Positions 18,230 through 26,088 of a DNA stretch of 64,000 nucleotides are shown in pieces (position 1 is the stretch's first letter; each line of letters starts with the position of its first letter). The position numbers and the translations under genes are program-made. The notes under the pieces are model-generated. The model was given only the letters and a program-made list of their open reading frames with translations. It ran no database searches and was not told where the DNA came from. Source of the stretch: UBA1672 sp964587815 (GTDB taxonomy: Bacteria; Pseudomonadota; Alphaproteobacteria; Micavibrionales; Micavibrionaceae); assembly GCA_964587815.1 (NCBI GenBank), contig CAZPMH010000009.1, forward strand, positions 24,434 through 88,433, written 5' to 3'.

Positions 18230-18867
18230 AGACCGTCTTTTAAGCCACGCACGAAATCAGATAGCCCAACCATGCGGCGGCGTTTAATACGCTCTGCATC
18301 TAAGATTTTTTGTGCGTTTAAAATGGCGTTATCAATTTCGTGGTTGATGATCACGTAATCATACTCGGTGTAGTGCGACATTTCATCTGCGGCTTTTGAC
18401 ATGCGTCCTCTGATGTCTGCTTCTGACTCCAGCGTGTCGCGTGACCTGTTTCTGAGCCTTTTTTCCAATGCTGAGCGCGTAGGGGGCAGAATGAATACGG
18501 TGACGAGGTCGTCTCTGGCGATCTCGGCCAGTTGTTGTGTGCCTTGCCAGTCAATGTCGAATATGACATCTTTTCCGGCCTCTAAGGATGCTTCGACAGG
18601 CGCGCGGGGGGTGCCGTAATAATTGTCGAACACTTTTGCGTGTTCCAGCATCTCTCCATTATCAACCATTTCACGGAATTGGGCCGGATCAACGAAAATG
18701 TAATCTTGCCCGTTTACTTCACCTGCGCGGCGTTTGCGTGTTGTGACAGAAATTGAAATATCCAGATCTTCGTTATTTTTTAGCAACGCGCGCGTGATGG
18801 TGGTTTTTCCCGCTCCTGAAGGAGAGGACATGACATACATTAGTCCGCGCCGTTTTACTTGTGTCAA
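18226..18867 (-). CDS. gmk: Guanylate kinase
   Basis: Phosphorylates GMP to GDP in purine nucleotide synthesis. The 213-residue product has the P-loop SSPSGAGKTTI, followed by ISVTTRKRRAGEVNGQDYIF (the GMP-binding region) and DIDWQGTQQL. The start is a TTG at 18867, which aligns the protein with the family N-terminus. In-frame ATGs at the tenth and thirteenth codons would shave the region before the P-loop. It is convergent with rsmA, with a four-base 3' overlap. Confidence 0.95.
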   Translation of the reverse strand: MTQVKRRGLMYVMSSPSGAGKTTITRALLKNNEDLDISISVTTRKRRAGEVNGQDYIFVDPAQFREMVDNGEMLEHAKVFDNYYGTPRAPVEASLEAGKDVIFDIDWQGTQQLAEIARDDLVTVFILPPTRSALEKRLRNRSRDTLESEADIRGRMSKAADEMSHYTEYDYVIINHEIDNAILNAQKILDAERIKRRRMVGLSDFVRGLKDGL

Positions 18868-18961
18868 AATTTTTATCCAGTGTTTGTAAGTTACGCTTTG
18901 AGATTTTAAGTTTCAGCATAGAATATAATTTTCGACAATTCAATTCGTGCGGGGTGTTAAA

Positions 18962-19744
18962 ATGGCAGTGTATAATTTCAGGCCGAACGTTATTTTGATC
19001 ACGGGTGCGTCGAGCGGCATCGGGGAAGCGTTGGCGTGTCATTATGCGGATCAGCAAAAGAATTGCACGCTCATTTTGACAGGCCGTAATGCCGAACGTT
19101 TAGAGCGTGTAGCGCAAAGCTGTCGTGATAAAGGTGTCAAAGTAGAGGCGTGCGTTTTGGATGTTTGTGACCAAGTTGCAATGCATGATTTTGTTCACAA
19201 GGCGGATCAGAGAACCCCTATTGATTTGGTGATTGCCAATGCAGGCATTTCGGCGGGAACGCAAAGCTTTGAGGCGAGTGAGTCATATGAGCAGGTGCGC
19301 GGCATTTTTGATGTTAATGTGACAGGTGTTTTTAATACGTTGCAGCCTATACAGGATCGTATGACTAAGCGTGGTTCAGGGCAGATCGCGATTGTCTCTT
19401 CTTTGGCGGGGTATCGCGGGTGGCCGGGCGCCCCCGCTTATTGTGCATCGAAGGCGGCTGTTAAAGTTTACGGGGAGGCGCTCCGCGGTGTTTTGAAGCC
19501 TCATGGTGTTTATGTCAGCGTTGTTTGCCCGGGCTTTGTTCGTTCCCGTATGACGGCTAAAAACAGTTTTGCGATGCCTTTCATTATTGATGCGGAGGAT
19601 GCCGCTAAAATCATTGTTCGAGCTTTGCGTAAAAATAAAGGGCTGATTGCGTTTCCTCTTATTCATCGCTTTTGTGCATGGTTTGTAATGTGTATTCCGT
19701 CATGGCTCGCAGCGCGGATTTTGGCGCGTAGCCCTAAGAAATAG
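18962..19744 (+). CDS. Short-chain dehydrogenase/reductase
   Basis: A 260-residue classical SDR. The cofactor motif is TGASSGIGEALA, NAG appears in VIANAGISAG, the catalytic Ser is in IVSSLAGYRG, and YCASKAAVK supplies Tyr and Lys. A hydrophobic, basic C-terminus suggests loose membrane association. The ATG at 18962 follows GGGGTG; a GTG five codons upstream is less likely. Substrate unknown. It is divergent from gmk and ahead of a separately promoted ArsR-type gene. Confidence 0.85.
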   Translation: MAVYNFRPNVILITGASSGIGEALACHYADQQKNCTLILTGRNAERLERVAQSCRDKGVKVEACVLDVCDQVAMHDFVHKADQRTPIDLVIANAGISAGTQSFEASESYEQVRGIFDVNVTGVFNTLQPIQDRMTKRGSGQIAIVSSLAGYRGWPGAPAYCASKAAVKVYGEALRGVLKPHGVYVSVVCPGFVRSRMTAKNSFAMPFIIDAEDAAKIIVRALRKNKGLIAFPLIHRFCAWFVMCIPSWLAARILARSPKK

Positions 19745-19771
19745 ACAAATATTGGATAAAAAGCGTATAAT
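19742..19771 (+). promoter_or_regulatory. Putative sigma-70-type promoter for the ArsR-type gene
   Basis: TAGACA (19742-19747, five of six to TTGACA) and a perfect TATAAT (19766-19771) are separated by 18 bases. The start codon follows about 115 bases later, across a strongly AT-rich leader that may hold the operator, for example the imperfect palindrome around 19833-19856. Confidence 0.6.
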
Positions 19772-19889
19772 ACTTGTGTAGGCCTCAAAAGCAGTCTAAA
19801 ACTGTAGTATTGGGGAGTATATTTTACATTATTATACATATTTATTTATATAAGTTTTTGCTTATTTAAAGTAATTGAGATCCGATCCG

Positions 19890-20210
19890 ATGGATGTAAA
19901 TGAAATTGAACATAATGTTAGCATTGCAGTTAACCTTTTGAAGGCTCTTTCTAATGAGAAGCGTTTGCTGATTGTTTGCGCGCTCTATAAAGGTGAAAAA
20001 AATGTTGGCGAGTTAGAAGAGATTGTGGGTTTAAGTCAATCCGCTCTGTCTCAACATCTTGCGCGGTTGCGTCGTGATAAGGTGGTTTTGACACGAAGAG
20101 AGGCGCAAACGATTTATTATTCTCTTGATGATGTGGCGACTGATAAGGTTCTCAATTGCCTCTACGGTATTTATTCGCCGCAAGATGATGCGGAAACGCC
20201 ACTAGAATAA
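19890..20210 (+). CDS. ArsR/SmtB-family transcriptional regulator (BigR-like)
   Basis: A 106-residue winged-helix repressor. The family core ALSNEKRLLIVCAL is followed by the recognition-helix region LSQSALSQHLARLRRD and the wing RREAQTIYYSL. The pattern is closest to the BigR/SoxR branch, where a cysteine pair senses sulfide or oxidants. The product does have Cys in LLIVCAL and VLNCLY, one of which is at a family-like position. Metal-site residues of ArsR proper are not evident. The ATG at 19890 is preferred over a TTG at 19875. Its own AT-rich leader suggests autoregulation. Confidence 0.85.
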   Translation: MDVNEIEHNVSIAVNLLKALSNEKRLLIVCALYKGEKNVGELEEIVGLSQSALSQHLARLRRDKVVLTRREAQTIYYSLDDVATDKVLNCLYGIYSPQDDAETPLE

Positions 20211-20219
20211 TCTCATTTC

Positions 20220-21170
20220 CTATAATTTTATGCCCATATTTTCGAATATGGCTTTTTTTACGTCTTCAAGTGAGAGATCCTTAAGCTCGTCTTTCTGAAG
20301 GGTGAACACGTTTTCTCCGTTCGGCGCGTGTTTTGACGGTGTGCTATGGGCTGAGAAAAGCGCGAGTGTCTTGCAGCCAGTCGGGCCCGTCATGTGCATT
20401 GGGCCTGTATCATTGCCGATGGCGAAATCGGCATTGTGCGCAAGTGCTGCAATATCGAACAGGCTGGTTTTTTCAGTCAGATTTATGGCTTGAGGACATA
20501 GTGACATAATCTGATCGTTGATTTCTTTTTCGTCTTTTGTGCCAATCAGAACAGGTGTAAAGCCCGATTTTACAAGGGCTTGACCAAGCGCAGCATAGTT
20601 TTCGGCAGGCCAACGTTTTTGCGGATGCTGCGGTGCGCAGCCCGTGACCAGAAGAACAAAAGATTTGGGAAGATCGAATTTTTTTCCCTTGTCTTTTAAC
20701 CAGTCGAGTGTGTCAATTTTGACGTTGTTAATGCCTGCCAGTGCTAAGGTCATTTTATGCCCCTCAAGTGCTGTGCCTGCTTTTCTTGCGGAATTCTTGT
20801 TTTCGTGGGACGCCCCTTTGGCCGCACCCACCCACTCAGGGCGTTTTGATTTAGGAAAAAGATTAAAATAAATTTGTGTACGGTCATTGTTCTGCAAGTC
20901 GTACACGCGGTCAAACTCACCGGAGATTAGATTTTTTCTTAAGTTAAGCCATTTTATGGGTTGGGTTATTTTCGGTCTTTCATCGACGAATATGTTGTTA
21001 AAATACCCGCTTTTCTCCCCAAAGGTTTTGAAGGGTTTTGTTGTCATGAGCGTAATATCGTCATCTTTATGATGATTACGAATGGCTTGCATCGGGCCCA
21101 AAGCCTGAATGAAATCGCCCAGAGCGCTTAGCTTTATTACCAGAATTTTCTTTTTTGCTGCAGTTTGCAT
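20220..21170 (-). CDS. Glycosyltransferase family 9 (heptosyltransferase-like)
   Basis: GT9 enzymes add heptose or related sugars to the lipopolysaccharide core on the cytoplasmic side of the inner membrane. The 316-residue product begins KKILVIKLSALGDFIQALGP. It contains VTGCAPQHPQKRWPAENYA in the nucleotide-sugar domain and ends its core with AIGNDTGPMHM, the conserved D-TGP-H element. It is the second gene of a two-gene minus-strand unit, 18 bases after the GT4 gene. The exact sugar cannot be read from sequence. Confidence 0.88.
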   Translation of the reverse strand: MQTAAKKKILVIKLSALGDFIQALGPMQAIRNHHKDDDITLMTTKPFKTFGEKSGYFNNIFVDERPKITQPIKWLNLRKNLISGEFDRVYDLQNNDRTQIYFNLFPKSKRPEWVGAAKGASHENKNSARKAGTALEGHKMTLALAGINNVKIDTLDWLKDKGKKFDLPKSFVLLVTGCAPQHPQKRWPAENYAALGQALVKSGFTPVLIGTKDEKEINDQIMSLCPQAINLTEKTSLFDIAALAHNADFAIGNDTGPMHMTGPTGCKTLALFSAHSTPSKHAPNGENVFTLQKDELKDLSLEDVKKAIFENMGIKL

Positions 21171-21188
21171 CTTTTACCTGTCTTGCGG

Positions 21189-22367
21189 TTATGCTGATGC
21201 TTGGTGTTCTTGGCTCATATTTTTTTGCAGAAGTTCAGCATACACATCAAGTGTTTTTTCTGCCATGATTGCCTTCGTGAAGTTTGCGTTCACATGTTCC
21301 ATTGACCTGGTAGCCAAGACGGCGCGTTGTTCATCTGTTAAGTTCAGGGCTTCGTCGATGGCATATGCCAGAGCGTCAGGGTCAGAGTGGGGGACAAGCC
21401 AGCCTGTTTTCCCGGCAATCACCGTTTCTTTTGCGCCGCCGTGATCAGTTGCAATGATGGGTCTACCCATGGCTTGAGCTTCGACAGGGATGCGGCCAAA
21501 GCCCTCGGGGTCAGTTGACGCGGAGACCACGACGCCTGCGAGCATATACGCGGTCGGCATGTCGTTGCACTGGTCGATGATTCGGATGCGTGATTGCAGG
21601 TTATGTTTGGCGATGGCGGTTTCCAGCTCTGCTCGGTATTCGCTTCGGCCTTGGTCAGAGCCGATCATGACGCAAAATAAATCATCGTGATGTTTCAGTT
21701 TGGCCATGGCTTCGATTAAAACATGATGGCCTTTCCATCGCGTGATGCGCCCGGGCAGCATGACGATATTCGCGCTGTCAGGCAGTCGCCATTGTGTTGC
21801 AAGGTCGATCATACGTTCGGGCGTGACGAAGGCGGGGTGGAATTTATCCATGGGGATGCCGCGATGGATCAGGCGAATTTTTTGCGGATCAATCTCGTAA
21901 TTATCGACTAAATATTGCGCAACATATTCTGATATGGCGATTACGATTTCGCCTTGTGTTATGGCGCTGTTATATTTGCGTTTCGCTTCATTGGCTATGT
22001 TATAAGGCGCGTGGCATGTCGACATGTAGCGCGCGGATGAATTTTTGCAGGCTTTCCATGCGCTCCATGCGGGGGCGCGGCTTCTGACGTGTACAATATC
22101 AACATCGTGCTTTTTTATCAGCTTTTTCAGACGCTTTATGTTTTGCCACATCACGAACGGGTTTTTTGAATGGACAGGTAAATCAATGTGGGTTGCGCCG
22201 ATGCGCTCCAGTTCAGGAACGCGGTATCCGCCGTTTGATACGACGATTGCTTTTGCATCGGCTTTGACAATTTCCGCGGCGATATCGATGCAGCCTTGTT
22301 CTGCGCCGCCTGCGCCGAGTTCGGGAATAATCTGCATGATAACAGGATGTTGTTTTATTTCACTCAT
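21189..22367 (-). CDS. Glycosyltransferase family 4
   Basis: A 392-residue retaining GT-B enzyme likely acting in lipopolysaccharide or surface glycan synthesis. It starts with VIMQIIPELGAGGAEQGCID (donor-domain N-terminus with the Gly-rich loop). It carries the donor site MLPGRITRWKGHHVLI, and the E-x7-E motif is in EGFGRIPVEAQAMG. GGAKETV follows. The pairing with a GT9 gene in one operon fits lipopolysaccharide core assembly. Confidence 0.88.
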   Translation of the reverse strand: MSEIKQHPVIMQIIPELGAGGAEQGCIDIAAEIVKADAKAIVVSNGGYRVPELERIGATHIDLPVHSKNPFVMWQNIKRLKKLIKKHDVDIVHVRSRAPAWSAWKACKNSSARYMSTCHAPYNIANEAKRKYNSAITQGEIVIAISEYVAQYLVDNYEIDPQKIRLIHRGIPMDKFHPAFVTPERMIDLATQWRLPDSANIVMLPGRITRWKGHHVLIEAMAKLKHHDDLFCVMIGSDQGRSEYRAELETAIAKHNLQSRIRIIDQCNDMPTAYMLAGVVVSASTDPEGFGRIPVEAQAMGRPIIATDHGGAKETVIAGKTGWLVPHSDPDALAYAIDEALNLTDEQRAVLATRSMEHVNANFTKAIMAEKTLDVYAELLQKNMSQEHQASA

Positions 22368-22465
22368 GCCGTTAAATTAAAGTGGTTTTGCGGCTGTGCA
22401 AAGCATTTTTGCACTGTGATGCTCATAAATATGTATAAGGTTCTGGATTAGAAAGGTTTTTCGTA

Positions 22466-23254
22466 ATGGTTTCGAAGTTAAAGCGCGAAGGTTTCCCTGA
22501 TTTGGCCTATGTTCATTCCGTTCCTGATGCTTCATCTGAAAATAGTATGCCAGCGGTGATGTTTTTGGGCGGATTTAAGTCTGATATGGAAGGGACGAAG
22601 GCGCTTTATTTAGAAGAGCAATGCCGCGCCAAGGGGCGGGAGTTTATGCGTTTTGATTATTCGGGGCACGGGCAATCTGGTGGTGCGTTTGCGGATGGGA
22701 CGATCGGATTATGGCTCAGAGATGCATGTGCAGTTCTCCAACTCATAAAGTCGCCGCGTGTTGTTTTGGTCGGTTCTTCTATGGGGGGCTGGATATCTCT
22801 GAGGCTTTTACAGAAATCTGCCGATGATGAAAGTATTTTGGGTGGTAAGGAGATTTCAGGCCTTGTCGGCATTGCAGCAGCGCCTGATTTTACGGATGAT
22901 ATCACGCAGAAAATGGATGAGGCGCAAAAGCAAGAGATTGCGGAAAAAGGCTTTTTCACGGTTGGGCATGATTATGGGGATGATCCGTATATTTTTACAA
23001 AAGCGTTGTTGGATGATGGTGCGCAAAATCGTGTTTTAAACGTGGCGCGTGCGGTTGATGTTCCCGTTCTTTTGGTTCAGGGCAAGCAGGATGCTGATGT
23101 TGCATGGGAAAAGGCGGAGGCGATTAAGAAAGTTTTCGCAGGCGATCAAACAAAAATATTCTACGTTGAGGATGGGGATCACAGATTATCAAGGCCGCAG
23201 GATTTGGATTTAATCCGGTCTTGCGTTTGTGAAATTACCGATCAAGCACAGTGA
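22466..23254 (+). CDS. Alpha/beta hydrolase
   Basis: A 262-residue serine hydrolase without signal peptide. The oxyanion region is FLGGFKSDMEG, FDYSGHGQSGG is the usual strand-loop, and the nucleophile elbow is VLVGSSMGGWISL (GxSxG). The acid is probably in VQGKQDADV and the catalytic His in VEDGDHRLSR. Substrate unknown; short-chain ester or thioester hydrolysis is typical. It ends four bases before the convergent neighbour. Confidence 0.87.
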   Translation: MVSKLKREGFPDLAYVHSVPDASSENSMPAVMFLGGFKSDMEGTKALYLEEQCRAKGREFMRFDYSGHGQSGGAFADGTIGLWLRDACAVLQLIKSPRVVLVGSSMGGWISLRLLQKSADDESILGGKEISGLVGIAAAPDFTDDITQKMDEAQKQEIAEKGFFTVGHDYGDDPYIFTKALLDDGAQNRVLNVARAVDVPVLLVQGKQDADVAWEKAEAIKKVFAGDQTKIFYVEDGDHRLSRPQDLDLIRSCVCEITDQAQ

Positions 23255-23258
23255 TCAA

Positions 23259-23840
23259 TTATTTACGGCTATAGCTGTAGCCGCCGCCTTTGCGCTGTTT
23301 TGGTGGTATTTTCTTTCCGCGTGCGCCTTTTGGCATTGCCGCTGCCTCTTTCATTTTCTTAATCCGCCCGAATATCCAGCCAACCAAGAATATGAACAGC
23401 GTGATTCCGCCGAGGAGGAGGGTGGCTTTTTGCGCGAGAACGATTGAGATCATTTTTTGCAAATTTGACTGTTTCAAATCTTCTTCCTTAACGCGGCGGA
23501 CTTGCTTGATTGCAGGGCCGCCTTCTTTTACGTCGGTCTGGTCGAATGATTCTTCGTAGGGTGCTTTTACTTTTTCTTCTGTCGTTTCTTTGCTCTCGGG
23601 AAGGGGGAGCAGGGTGCTACCCTGGTCGATGACGCCCTTGGTGACGCTATCGATTTTCTTGCTGACCTCTTCGGTTTTGACCTTCCATTGTGTGAATGTT
23701 TCGGGGTGGTATTTGCTCCACATGGTGCCGATGGCAGCGAAAGCAAAGCCGTTTTGTGGCTTTTGCTGATAGAGATAAACGTCGTGGCCGAGGCTGCCTA
23801 AGGTGGCGATTCCGAAGATGATGAGCAGAAATTTACGCAT
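23259..23840 (-). CDS. Hypothetical bitopic membrane protein, 193 aa
   Basis: No family recognised. A hydrophobic segment at residues 3-20 and another near 137-158 flank a charged, likely periplasmic middle. The last 30 residues are basic (KKMK, then GARGKKIPPKQRKGGG) and would face the cytoplasm, possibly touching RNA, DNA or lipid head groups. No catalytic motif. It lies next to the tRNA-Ser gene, on the opposite strand. Confidence 0.65.
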   Translation of the reverse strand: MRKFLLIIFGIATLGSLGHDVYLYQQKPQNGFAFAAIGTMWSKYHPETFTQWKVKTEEVSKKIDSVTKGVIDQGSTLLPLPESKETTEEKVKAPYEESFDQTDVKEGGPAIKQVRRVKEEDLKQSNLQKMISIVLAQKATLLLGGITLFIFLVGWIFGRIKKMKEAAAMPKGARGKKIPPKQRKGGGYSYSRK

Positions 23841-23996
23841 ATTTTTTTCCTGATGTCGTGCGAATCTTTTTCAAGATTTCTTTCCAATTCAAGATTCTAA
23901 CAACATCGATGGATTTGGGAAAGGCAAGACTTGAACTTTTCACCAAGAGTCTTTACTGTGCGCCAAGATTTTCGAGTCTTGCATATGTGGCGATCA

Positions 23997-24087
23997 GGAG
24001 AGGTGGCCGAGTGGCTTAAGGCGCACGCTTGGAAAGCGTGTTGGGGTTCATAGCCTCACGTGGGTTCGAATCCCATCCTCTCCTCCA
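23997..24087 (+). tRNA. tRNA-Ser (anticodon GGA)
   Basis: The acceptor stem GGAGAGG (23997-24003) pairs with CCTCTCC (24077-24083), then comes T and an encoded CCA. The anticodon arm CACGC-TTGGAAA-GCGTG presents GGA. A long variable arm (around GTTGGGGTTCATAGCCTCAC) is the class II hallmark of tRNA-Ser, and GGTTCGAATCC forms the T-arm. The block after it is accessory in character, but no repeat of the tRNA 3' end was found in the window. Confidence 0.97.
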
Positions 24088-24325
24088 CATGGCTTGGGAA
24101 CCGCATATAACTAATAGCTTCATTAATATCAATCACTTATAGTTTACAGTGTGCCCTTAAAGTGGTATGCGAAAGGCACAGAAAAAGTGATAAAATATAG
24201 GCCTTAAAGATTTTGATAGATCAGAATGTATAGCCTATGAACGTCGCAATAGCCTTAAATTGTGCAATGATTTAAAATCATGTTTATACTATATTGTGAG
24301 AAGGGTAGGATAAGGGGGTAAAGTC

Positions 24326-25036
24326 ATGCCAGATCATATTTCTTGGAGAGATGTTATTCAGGTCGACTCTGACGAAGATTTGCTCGTCTATGATTTATCG
24401 ACGGAAGAATTTCAAGATAAAGTTGCGCAATTAGAAAATTTTCTCGATTTTGTCGAATGCACAGAGATGGGGCAGGTGCTTTTGGGAGATATTAGAGAGC
24501 AACAAGCCGTTCATAATAACGCTGAAAAGGTTCATATTAAATTGAGCGATAACACAGCATCTGGTGCTACCCCTGATGGTACGATCATTGTGAATACAAA
24601 CACCCCTGAATATATCGCTTTCATTAACCAAGCTTCTGAAGAGGCGACCCCTGTGAGTTTAGAACGTGTTGTTTTGCATGAGCTGTACCATATATCGGAT
24701 GACCGTCTTCAAACTGTTGGGGCTGGTGATGTGTTAGCAGAAGAATATGCAACGCGTAAAACAGATGAATTTGCGTGTGCTTACATGCCATCATTGGGGC
24801 AACGTGTGGCGTATTTGAATGGCGCGGGGGAAGTTCCTGAAAGTAACCATAACAATGTAACAGATGGTGAATATGGTATGGATCTGATTCAAAATGATGC
24901 GTACACGCGCGATTTGATTGTGGCTGCTATTGAGGATTTACCGGAGCGTATTAAGGGCGCTCTTCAAGATGCAGGATTGGCAGCTGATTCTATGCCAAAT
25001 ATAAAGCCATGTGATGATCTTGTGCCTAAAAACTAG
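24326..25036 (+). CDS. HExxH metalloprotease-like protein, 236 aa
   Basis: The product has a zincin-type motif VVLHELYHISDD, with H118, E119 and H122 as likely zinc ligands and catalytic Glu. It is followed by an acidic helix AEEYATRKTDEFACAY that could supply the third ligand (Glu139 or Glu140). This order recalls the short M91/NleD-like effector peptidases, though the resemblance is by motif only. No signal peptide or membrane segment. It starts a three-gene run, with the DUF1287 gene 25 bases downstream. It could be a secreted or injected effector, a toxin, or an intracellular protease. Confidence 0.65.
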   Translation: MPDHISWRDVIQVDSDEDLLVYDLSTEEFQDKVAQLENFLDFVECTEMGQVLLGDIREQQAVHNNAEKVHIKLSDNTASGATPDGTIIVNTNTPEYIAFINQASEEATPVSLERVVLHELYHISDDRLQTVGAGDVLAEEYATRKTDEFACAYMPSLGQRVAYLNGAGEVPESNHNNVTDGEYGMDLIQNDAYTRDLIVAAIEDLPERIKGALQDAGLAADSMPNIKPCDDLVPKN

Positions 25037-25061
25037 TTTGTTCCATTTTGGAGATATCTTT

Positions 25062-25661
25062 TTGAAATTTTTGTTTTTCAACTTTGTGTTCGGTTTGGTT
25101 TTCTGTTTTTCGTCGCTGGGCGCGCATGCTGAAGAGGCGTTTTTTCAAAATCTTTCTGATGCCGCGATAGAGAGGACACAACATCGCGTTGTTTATGACG
25201 GTCGGTATGTTGTGATTCCTTACCCTAATGGTGATGTTCCCGATAATATAGGGGTTTGCAGTGATGTGGTCGTTCGCAGTTATCGCGCGTTGGGGATCGA
25301 TTTACAAAAAGATGTGCACGAAGATATGAGAGATCATTTTGACTTATATCCGAAGAATTGGGGGCTGAGGATGCCTGACCCTAATATTGATCATCGGCGT
25401 GTTCCGAATTTGCGTGTCTTTTTTGCCAGGCACGGCGAGTCTTTGCGCTCCTCCAAACGTGCTGATGATTATGTGGCGGGTGACATTGTCACGTGGAATT
25501 TGAGGCCGAACGGATTTTTGCCGCATATCGGGATTGTTACAGATCAAAAGACGCGTTCAGGTGTGCCTATGATCGTTCATAATATCGGTGGGGGGCCGAC
25601 CCTAGAGGATATTTTGTTTTCCTATCCGATTACAGGTCATTATCGGTATGACGGGATGTAA
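25062..25661 (+). CDS. DUF1287 secreted protein, NlpC/P60-like
   Basis: The 199-residue product has a clean signal peptide (residues 1-23, ending AHA before EEAFF). It then shows DUF1287 features: Cys66 in IGVCSDVVVRSYRALGID, His in FLPHIGIVTD, and IVHNIGGGP. A Cys-His-His layout of this type suggests a papain-like amidase or peptidase acting in the periplasm, possibly on peptidoglycan; the family has not been assigned a reaction that I know of. The start is a TTG at 25062, fixed by GGAG at 25050-25053 eight bases ahead and by the signal peptide. The frame stays open to 25011 but that would spoil the leader. Confidence 0.82.
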   Translation: MKFLFFNFVFGLVFCFSSLGAHAEEAFFQNLSDAAIERTQHRVVYDGRYVVIPYPNGDVPDNIGVCSDVVVRSYRALGIDLQKDVHEDMRDHFDLYPKNWGLRMPDPNIDHRRVPNLRVFFARHGESLRSSKRADDYVAGDIVTWNLRPNGFLPHIGIVTDQKTRSGVPMIVHNIGGGPTLEDILFSYPITGHYRYDGM

Positions 25662-25664
25662 GGT

Positions 25665-25961
25665 GTGTTTGAACAAATCGGCTTACTTCTAATTTTGTTT
25701 ATTTTAAGTGTAGTGTGTTTCTATGCACCTTTGATTAATTTTCGAGACTTATTCATGTCGCTCGAAGATAGTAAAAATGAAATTAATGAAAAAATGATAG
25801 GTCTTCAGGCGACCGTGATCAGTTGGGATAGTTTAAATGGTCATGTTAGGGTTAATGGAGAAATTTGGCGCGCTGTATCGAAAGAGCCTCTCGATTTGAA
25901 AAGTGATGATACCGTTCTTATTACAGAAGTTGATAAGCTTTTGGTTACGGTTGCGCGTTAA
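25665..25961 (+). CDS. Short NfeD-like membrane protein, 98 aa
   Basis: One N-terminal transmembrane helix (residues 5-25) is followed by a small beta-rich domain with LQATVISWDSLNGHVRVNGE and the ending VDKLLVTVAR, resembling the OB-fold tail of NfeD proteins. The protease domain and extra helices of full NfeD are absent. NfeD proteins assist membrane-protein quality control with SPFH partners; no such partner lies here. It begins with GTG three bases after the DUF1287 stop, so it is probably co-translated. Confidence 0.65.
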   Translation: MFEQIGLLLILFILSVVCFYAPLINFRDLFMSLEDSKNEINEKMIGLQATVISWDSLNGHVRVNGEIWRAVSKEPLDLKSDDTVLITEVDKLLVTVAR

Positions 25962-26088
25962 AATCTATTGATCTCGTTATTTCCAAGCCTTAACAGCCAT
26001 ATTTATAGACAAAAATAAGATCTGTATGTTACTTTATGTCTTTGTTATTAAGTAAAATATTATAAAAAATTAGGGTAGCGGTTTTTTC

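Noticed and set aside
23997..24325. Attachment site (att) at the 3' end of tRNA-Ser
   Set aside because: No second copy of the tRNA 3' end and no integrase were found in the window, so an island boundary is only a hypothesis.
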